This document shows positions 58,042 through 64,000 of a stretch of 64,000 nucleotides of DNA, piece after piece; the stretch's first letter is position 1; every line of letters starts with the position of its first letter. The position numbers were made by a program, and so were the translations under genes. Source of the DNA: Legionella cincinnatiensis (lineage in GTDB: Bacteria; Pseudomonadota; Gammaproteobacteria; Legionellales; Legionellaceae); assembly GCF_900452415.1 (NCBI RefSeq), contig NZ_UGNX01000001.1, positions 2,914,001-2,978,000 on the forward strand. The letters run 5' to 3'. The notes beneath the pieces are model-generated. The model was not told the DNA's origin, did no database searches, and was given only the letters and a program-made list of their open reading frames with translations.

Positions 58042-58710
58042 TTAAGATTGCAATTTTACTCCGAACAATACCACCCATTTTTTTGAACCAACCTTCTTTT
58101 TAAGATATTCAGTAAAAAAGCTCACTACTAATACACTAATATAAAAGGCACTCATCACATCACTCAAATAATGAAAACATAATAAAATTCTTGATAGAGC
58201 CACTAAAAATGCAAGAATAAGTAAAAGATAAAAATAACGCGGAAAAAGTACCCCTAATCCTGTGGCTAAACTGACAACAGTTGTTGTGTGCCCTGAAGGA
58301 AAAGACCAGTAATTACTGCTCAATTTAAACCAATAAAACCCAAATTCATGACTCGAAAACAATAAATCAGGGCGAGCACGACTTAAGGCAACTTTCAGAA
58401 TCACACAAACAAAATTCGCAATAAAAACACAACCTAACAAATACCAAGACCTTGCTTCGTATAAGGGATTAATCTTAATATAATGAAAATATAATCCTGC
58501 GATAAAAAATAAAGCAATATAAGCAATCCATTTGCCTAAAGCAGTTAATATCTCTAATAAAGGAACTTTGGTCCCTAGATCTAATTGATGCAAATAAATT
58601 GCCAAAGATCTATCAACAAAATAATAGGCTACAATAACGGAAATTGCATAAACAAAAATAACCCAAGGTTTTTTCATAAAATAAGCTGTTTTTTCAAATT
58701 GTGTCATCAA
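58042..58710 (-). CDS. PAP2-family membrane phosphatase
   Basis: 222 residues, about six membrane helices. The tripartite phosphatase site is complete: KVALSRARP (about 105-113), FPSGHTTTV (about 135-143) and SRILLCFHYLSDV (about 168-180, His with following Asp). Likely dephosphorylates a lipid phosphate such as phosphatidate, PGP or undecaprenyl pyrophosphate. Ten bases after the permease gene, so probably one transcript. Confidence 0.88.
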   Translation of the reverse strand: MMTQFEKTAYFMKKPWVIFVYAISVIVAYYFVDRSLAIYLHQLDLGTKVPLLEILTALGKWIAYIALFFIAGLYFHYIKINPLYEARSWYLLGCVFIANFVCVILKVALSRARPDLLFSSHEFGFYWFKLSSNYWSFPSGHTTTVVSLATGLGVLFPRYFYLLLILAFLVALSRILLCFHYLSDVMSAFYISVLVVSFFTEYLKKKVGSKKWVVLFGVKLQS

Positions 58711-58720
58711 TCAATCCTTA

Positions 58721-60592
58721 TTAACGTAAATACCAAGGTATTGTAATTACAATAATACGAGGCTCTCTTTCTAAAAAAAGTAACGCACGTAAACCTGTTG
58801 CATGAATATTGTGTAATAAATACTCATACCATTTAGGCTCTACTAATTCAGGTATAATAATCGCAATAAGTTCATTTTTCCTGTCTTTTCTTACCTTACT
58901 TACAAAATTTAATAAGGGTTTATAAATACGGCGATATGGAGATTTAATAATTTCAAGTTTAGGAATCTTTTTATCTGCCTTTTGAGCGGGTATCTCAATT
59001 TTTTCATGCCAAAGTTTTTGCAATCCCTCAACATCCTCATAACCAGCATCGATAAAAACAGCCGTAATATCCTCTGAAAGTAACATTCCAAATTGTATTG
59101 CTTTTTCGGCGATTAAATCTAGGCCATGTATTGGGATAATAACTATAGGGGGTTTTAAGGAGTTAGGATTTATCTGAATTGGATTTTTAATTTCATGGGC
59201 AATTTTTTTATAATGAAGTTTTATACGGTGCATTAAAAATGCGAGTGTGGGTGCTAGAACAATAATTATCCAAGCACCTTCTATAAATTTTGTAATGATA
59301 ATAATAAGTAGGGCAATTGCAGTTACCAAGGCACCTAATGCATTGACTATTAACTTATAACGTACTTTGCGATTTTCTTGGCGTAGCCAATACATTACCA
59401 TACCACTCTGAGAAAAAAGAAAAGCACTAAAAGCACCCACAGCAAATAATGGAATCAGGTTACTCGTAATTCCATTAAAAGCAATGAGGATGATAGCCGA
59501 AAAAATTGCCAGAATGACAATACCGACTGAAAAAACCAGACGCCGTCCACGCTCAGCAAAAAAATAAGGCAAATAATTATCTTCGGCAAGTAAACGACAT
59601 ACTCTGGGAAAACCTGAGAAACTAGTTTGTGCAGAATAAGCAAGAATAATAAAAATACTAACAATTGAAATATAATAAAAAACGCCTTTTCCTGTGGTAA
59701 CCATAACCAATTGTGACAATATAGTCTGATACCCAGGCTGATTTTGATTCATAGCTACAATATGATAAGCAGGACATAAGTAGCCTATGAGTATTAAAAA
59801 AAGAGCTAGAGTAATAACAATTATAGTTAAGGTCCATTGTGCATTACGAACAGTGGGTTTATGAAATAGAGGGACTGCATTACTGACAGCCTCAACTCCC
59901 GTCATGGCAGTTAATCCATTGGCAAAAGCCGTTAACAACATCCAAAATGTTAATGCTTCAAACGAACTCGTTTGTATTTTTGGAGGTTCATGAACCGGAT
60001 GTGGATGCCCACCGCTAAACCAAATATCTACCACACCAATGCACATAGCAATTAACATACATAAGATAAATATAAATACTGGAATTAAAAAAAGAGTTCC
60101 TGTTTCGCGAATTCCTCGTAAATTAATTAAGGTAAGCATGAGTAAGATAACAAGACATAATATAAGAGTATAGGGTTGTAATGATGGAAGCGCTGAAACT
60201 ATTGCACCAACACCCGCTGATATTCCGACGGTAACATTCAACAAATAATCCAATATCAAGGAAATTGCTGCACCTAAACCGTATTTTTTACCTAAATTAT
60301 CACTAGCGACAATATAAGCACCACCTCCATTTGGATAAGCTGCTGTCGTTTGCAAATAAGAAAAATACAAAAACAAGAGAACAAGAACCACAAATAAAGA
60401 AACAGTAAAAAAATGATTTAGTCCTACTATTCCTGCTGGTAATAAAATGGTGAGTGCGGCTTCCGGACCATAAGCGGTCGAAGATAAAGCATCTAATCCT
60501 AATGCAGGAATACCTGTTAGAACAGACAATTCTTGTTTCTTTCTTGCTTTTAAAGTAAGAGGCTTTCCTAAGATTTTATTAATTAATGACAT
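58721..60592 (-). CDS. APC-superfamily permease, KimA-like
   Basis: 623 residues with about twelve membrane helices and a soluble C-terminal domain (about 470-623). PALGLDALSSTAYGPEAAL and AYPNGGGAYIVASDNLG match the KimA/YdaO type of APC transporter, known in Bacillus as a high-affinity potassium importer; amino-acid transport is the older database label. The C-terminal domain (PPIVIIPIHGLDLIAEKAI, AVFIDAG) resembles a universal-stress fold that may bind a nucleotide. Leads the permease-PAP2-J-protein run. Confidence 0.85.
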   Translation of the reverse strand: MSLINKILGKPLTLKARKKQELSVLTGIPALGLDALSSTAYGPEAALTILLPAGIVGLNHFFTVSLFVVLVLLFLYFSYLQTTAAYPNGGGAYIVASDNLGKKYGLGAAISLILDYLLNVTVGISAGVGAIVSALPSLQPYTLILCLVILLMLTLINLRGIRETGTLFLIPVFIFILCMLIAMCIGVVDIWFSGGHPHPVHEPPKIQTSSFEALTFWMLLTAFANGLTAMTGVEAVSNAVPLFHKPTVRNAQWTLTIIVITLALFLILIGYLCPAYHIVAMNQNQPGYQTILSQLVMVTTGKGVFYYISIVSIFIILAYSAQTSFSGFPRVCRLLAEDNYLPYFFAERGRRLVFSVGIVILAIFSAIILIAFNGITSNLIPLFAVGAFSAFLFSQSGMVMYWLRQENRKVRYKLIVNALGALVTAIALLIIIITKFIEGAWIIIVLAPTLAFLMHRIKLHYKKIAHEIKNPIQINPNSLKPPIVIIPIHGLDLIAEKAIQFGMLLSEDITAVFIDAGYEDVEGLQKLWHEKIEIPAQKADKKIPKLEIIKSPYRRIYKPLLNFVSKVRKDRKNELIAIIIPELVEPKWYEYLLHNIHATGLRALLFLEREPRIIVITIPWYLR

Positions 60593-60999
60593 ATCCCTAT
60601 CATTTCATTATGTTTTGATCTATTGTAACCATTCAATAAATCATAATCAAAGTTTCCCATTTGAATTATGGAGTTTATTTAGATCCAGAGCCTACCTGTC
60701 TGCGTTGGGGTAAAAAGATCCACTACTACCATTAAGTTAGGTTAGCCTTAAGTTTTACTCGACATGTTAAAAAGCCAAACGACGGATGGGGTCTTAACTT
60801 AACGTGGATTTACTTAGCGCCGTTGGCTGAGAAGGTATTTAGGTCGTCTCGAAATCTTAGCACAGCACTTGAATTTGTACTAAGGCTTCGAGATAGTGCT
60901 TTGCGCTTCCTCAGCCCGAACGGCTCTAAGTAAACCCATGTTCGCTTATAAGAAGCTCATATTAATGACCGTGAGGAGGTAATGATTCGCTTTCTTCAA
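60593..60999. other. gap holding palindromic element copy 4
   Basis: 407 bases. Mostly made up of the element and its flanks; the last 40 bases reach the stop of the next minus-strand gene. The first 100 bases should hold the permease promoter. No gene seen. Confidence 0.5.
60811..60934 (-). repeat. palindromic element, copy 4 (inverted)
   Basis: Read on the minus strand it begins GAGCCGTTCGGGCTGAGGAA and keeps TCTCGAAGCCTTAGTAC, so it is copy 1 in the opposite orientation. Outer and inner arms pair across the whole length. The bases after it on the plus strand (AATGATTCGCTTTCTT, about 60982) are shared with the remnant at 6400. Confidence 0.8.
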
Positions 61000-63858
61000 C
61001 TAGATCGCATGGACCATTGCCACTTGCTCAACAGGTGCCTTAGTTTGAGATGTGGTTGTTTTTTCGTTAAAAAACCGATGCTTCCTTGAGTCAGATCTTA
61101 GAGAGGTTAAAATATCCTCCTTCATCGACTCCATCCAACTTGGAGTATCTCTATATCCTCCAAGGCAATATCTTTGCCACGCCCCATCTAGCTTCATTTC
61201 AATAAAACAATGATCGGAGTTAACGACAACAGAAACAGGAACTTCAGGGTATAAATGTTTCATTTCTTCTTTAAATGCAATGGCTCTTAAGCGACAACTT
61301 GCAATACCCAGGTTTCGCGCTTCCTTAAGATATTCATATCCATTGTGAATGCTGACTCCGATAGAATCGCGTAATGCTCCATGATCTTTGCCAAACTTTA
61401 GGTATTTCATTAATAAACGATGAATTTCTGGATGCTCTGGATTCTTTGCTAAGGTATTAAATACAGGATTTGCTCTATAATGTTTGGACATACGCAGCAG
61501 TAAATGCACTGTCGTATCAACAGGAATTGCATTGGGTTTGGCTAACCGAATGTAGTAGAGATGATTTTCTTTAGAATATTTTATCTCAAAATCATCTTTT
61601 TTTAATCCTTTAATCGCAATATCCACCAAAGTTTCATTGGGATCTAAGGAAGGCAAAGCTTGCCAGTCTCTTGTGAGACAAAAATTCTTTTCTCCTTCAA
61701 ATAGCGTCAATGCTGACTCTTCTTTCCTTCTTTTTATTAGCTCTTTTGTGATTCCCTTTGCATGAAATTTATACTTACAATAAGCCAGCTTTTCAGTAGC
61801 ATTCATTCCTAGCAATTCGAAATATTGGAATGGAGAAGATGGAGTCTTATGAATCGTTAAATCAGAATATACTTCATTACGGTAATACTTACTTGATGGA
61901 GTCAAAGTGGTTAAATCAACAGACTTAAACACAGATTTTCTGTATTGAGGCTGAGAAACAAAAGCCTTAGTATCGATACCACTTTGAAAAGTTCTTTGCT
62001 TCACATTCACCCGTGCCGCAATACGCTCCTTGAGTTGTTGCAATCCAACTCGCTCTGCTGGATTATTTTCGACATTTGCAATCTCAACATCAAGAATATC
62101 TTGCTTCGCCTGGCCCAAATGATAATCATCAAGTTTTGCTGCAAACAAGGGAGCAACATGATCGAGTTTTGCTTCTAGCGTTTCACGATCCTCGACTAGA
62201 TTCTGACATGCTTTATAGTCAAGAAATTGTATCTTTGTTATATCTAATTGTTGTTGTTCTGCCTGTTGAGTCAGTATAGCTCTCGTTGCCGGCATTAACT
62301 TAGCAGCTAACAAATCGTCAAAATCTTCGCCATTGATGGCTTTTTGCAAAGATTCTTTGTTCATGTTAACCAGTTGTCCATTCTCCCAAGTATATAAAGA
62401 ATGCCCTGCGGCAAGTAAATCAATCATATGTTCCAGTAAAAGCTCACGTTTATTTGTTGGCCAGCTAGAGAATGACCAATCTGCAAAAATATATATTTGA
62501 CTTTTTGCAGCACTTTCAGGATGCATACATTTTTTTTCTTGAGTATTTTTATCCTCTATAATCCCTCTAGAAGGTTTATTGTTTAATTTCTCTACCGCTT
62601 CACGAATATCACCATCAAAAATACCTTGGGTTCGTGCAAATGCGCGTACATTAGAATACGAAGTTGCTGGAAACCACTCTCCTAAAAGCCCAGTTTTTCT
62701 TTGCAGTGTAGGAAGTAACGTTGCAATAAGCTTTAAACCAACATCAACCTGCAAATTAACGGGATATGCTTGAAATTTAGGATTACGGAAAGGCAACAAC
62801 AGCTTTTTCAAATCAGATGCTTTTTGCCGGTCTGCTTCATTAGCCCACCACTTGGATTCGATTCGCATAATTTCATTATCAACCACCTCTAACAAAGTAC
62901 TCACCAACTTGCGACCTGAGGAAGGTAAAATCTGCAAAGTAAACGGTGGAAGTAATTGTTCTTGTGCCGCAATCATATCCTCAAAATCATCGAATTGTTG
63001 TTGCTTAACTGTACTTTCGACCTGTATTTTTCTTTTTGTGGCTTCTCTAAAACCTGCCTCCAAAGTTTTTGGTAACACATGTCTCCCACGATCTACCAAA
63101 TTAGGATCTACTTGATTCAGAACTTGTATTAGATTGCGTGAACAATAAGTAGCTTCCGAGGGGGGATTTTTTTCTCTATCTGTCTTATCTTGGCCTGACC
63201 ATTTAAAAAAAGATTTGATAAGAACCCAAAGACTAGTACGCACTTTTCCTTGAGTATGAAGCTTTTCGGTCAGCTTCACTTGCTCTAAATACGCATCAAG
63301 AAATTGCTGCCTTATTTTACTGTCGGTATGCTTAAAAAGTAATAAACTTGAATTAACTACAGGGAGAATTTCAGCTTGCCCTGTAGCACGCCAAAAAGTG
63401 ACTAATAGTTGAATTAAGCGATCTTTATTCTCTTTAGATGCAGCAAGAAATTGTTCAATAAGCTCATCTTTATCCTCTACCCCTTTCATATTTTTAGCCA
63501 ATCGCTTCATCCAGCGAGGACCAGTTGCAAGTGCTTCTTTGATGCGGGTAGCAGTAAACTCTTTAGTACAGTAATTTAAAAGCAGTACAGATAGCTCTTC
63601 CACAGTTTTTTCTTGGAGGGTTTTAGTAAATGACTCCGTAGATAAGGATAGTTTTCGCTCAAAATTATGACAAATAATGCCATATTTATTCTTTTCGGTG
63701 CAAACAAAGACAGAAATAACTTCTCTATGTCCATGTTTGCTCCGAGATGTTGTTAGTGATTGTGCTGCTTGCTTAAATAGAGCCAAGGGCTTTTTGCTAT
63801 TGGTCACCACAAACAAAATATCGCCTGGATCAATAGCGCAGTCATTCATCACTAACAT
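61000..63858 (-). CDS. large orphan with transglutaminase-like C-terminus, candidate effector
   Basis: 952 residues; AGGAGA seven bases before the ATG fixes the start. The last part (about 845-905) looks like a transglutaminase/papain-type core: a Cys after a short helix (ASCRLRAIAF, C855), then a His strand with aromatic end (SDHCFIEMKLDGAWQRY, H883), as in the H-x-W-V-E-V-x-x-x-G-x-W pattern. The N-terminus has PGDILFVV (11-18), a His at 44 and a Cys in NYCTKEF (C97), which weakly recalls permuted NlpC/P60-like enzymes. The middle is helical and charged. No signal peptide. Both domain ideas rest on motifs only. Confidence 0.65.
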   Translation of the reverse strand: MLVMNDCAIDPGDILFVVTNSKKPLALFKQAAQSLTTSRSKHGHREVISVFVCTEKNKYGIICHNFERKLSLSTESFTKTLQEKTVEELSVLLLNYCTKEFTATRIKEALATGPRWMKRLAKNMKGVEDKDELIEQFLAASKENKDRLIQLLVTFWRATGQAEILPVVNSSLLLFKHTDSKIRQQFLDAYLEQVKLTEKLHTQGKVRTSLWVLIKSFFKWSGQDKTDREKNPPSEATYCSRNLIQVLNQVDPNLVDRGRHVLPKTLEAGFREATKRKIQVESTVKQQQFDDFEDMIAAQEQLLPPFTLQILPSSGRKLVSTLLEVVDNEIMRIESKWWANEADRQKASDLKKLLLPFRNPKFQAYPVNLQVDVGLKLIATLLPTLQRKTGLLGEWFPATSYSNVRAFARTQGIFDGDIREAVEKLNNKPSRGIIEDKNTQEKKCMHPESAAKSQIYIFADWSFSSWPTNKRELLLEHMIDLLAAGHSLYTWENGQLVNMNKESLQKAINGEDFDDLLAAKLMPATRAILTQQAEQQQLDITKIQFLDYKACQNLVEDRETLEAKLDHVAPLFAAKLDDYHLGQAKQDILDVEIANVENNPAERVGLQQLKERIAARVNVKQRTFQSGIDTKAFVSQPQYRKSVFKSVDLTTLTPSSKYYRNEVYSDLTIHKTPSSPFQYFELLGMNATEKLAYCKYKFHAKGITKELIKRRKEESALTLFEGEKNFCLTRDWQALPSLDPNETLVDIAIKGLKKDDFEIKYSKENHLYYIRLAKPNAIPVDTTVHLLLRMSKHYRANPVFNTLAKNPEHPEIHRLLMKYLKFGKDHGALRDSIGVSIHNGYEYLKEARNLGIASCRLRAIAFKEEMKHLYPEVPVSVVVNSDHCFIEMKLDGAWQRYCLGGYRDTPSWMESMKEDILTSLRSDSRKHRFFNEKTTTSQTKAPVEQVAMVHAI

Positions 63859-63880
63859 GATGACTCTCCTAATAGATTAA

Positions 63881-64000
63881 TTACCGATGACCATGGAAAT
63901 GACTGTGTGCGTAAGGATGGCCATGATGATGGCTATTACCAGACAGCAAAGAAGTTTCACTAGTAACTACTGAAGTAATAAGAGTAGCGAGATCATCATC
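63881..64000 (-). CDS. C-terminal end of a His-rich protein (partial)
   Basis: The minus frame ending at the TAA 63881-63883 is open to the window edge: 39 residues, DDDLATLITSVVTSE followed by a tail with nine His in 17 residues (SHHHGHPYAHSHFHGHR). Its stop is 22 bases upstream of the 952-residue gene, so the two may be co-transcribed. The tail could bind metal. Length and identity are unknown. Confidence 0.6.
   Translation of the reverse strand, partial: DDDLATLITSVVTSETSLLSGNSHHHGHPYAHSHFHGHR

Overview
The window looks like a chromosome segment of a Legionella-type gammaproteobacterium. This is inferred from three things. The base composition and codon use are AT-rich. A conserved housekeeping backbone (uup, ridA, spoT, rpoZ, gmk, yicC, rph, pilT, yggS, yggT; galU, pgi; damX, aroB, aroK, pilQ to pilM, mrcA; etfBA) is present. 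It is interrupted by large orphan proteins of the kind Legionella secretes through its Dot/Icm type IV system: a U-box-like protein, giant proteins of about 1541, 1046 and 952 residues, a J-domain membrane protein and a long coiled-coil protein. Species and secretion status cannot be settled from the sequence alone.

Layout. 1-9.8 kb is accessory: a possible U-box fragment, a small orphan, a nested cluster of palindromic repeats, then two very large minus-strand orphans. 9.9-11.8 kb holds queA followed by a degenerate Tgt-like gene. 11.9-13.4 kb has two membrane orphans around a palindromic mobile-element-like repeat. 13.4-24.6 kb is backbone: ABC-F ATPase, RidA, stringent response (SpoT), RNA polymerase omega, guanylate kinase, RNA processing (YicC, RNase PH), type IV pilus retraction (PilT), PLP homeostasis (YggS) and YggT. 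25.2-28.3 kb is a three-gene branched-chain acyl-CoA catabolic operon. 28.3-32 kb holds two DNA repair genes (alkyl-base glycosylase and RecQ) and a membrane diguanylate cyclase. 32.2-36.8 kb carries truD, galU, pgi and proC. 36.8-37.8 kb is a frameshifted orphan.

38.2-46.5 kb is the classical pilMNOPQ-aroKB-damX block on the minus strand. Its usual divergent partner mrcA (48.3-50.7 kb) is separated from pilM by an inserted coiled-coil gene with an exact 84-bp internal tandem repeat. 50.9-53.6 kb has a methyltransferase and a GT83-type lipid-linked sugar transferase. 53.7-56.5 kb is an etfB-etfA-ald operon that reads as amino-acid oxidation feeding electrons to the respiratory chain. 56.7-60.6 kb is a minus-strand run of a KimA-like permease, a PAP2 phosphatase and a J-domain membrane protein. 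61-64 kb is a 952-residue orphan whose C-terminus resembles a transglutaminase-like Cys/His fold, followed by the end of a His-rich gene that runs off the window.

Four full copies and at least one remnant of a palindromic element of roughly 115 to 200 bp (core TCGAAGCCTT/AAGGCTTCGA, ends CCGTTCGGGCTGAG) mark the edges of accessory genes. Two other palindromic repeat families also occur. No tRNA, rRNA, CRISPR array, intact transposase or integrase gene was seen.
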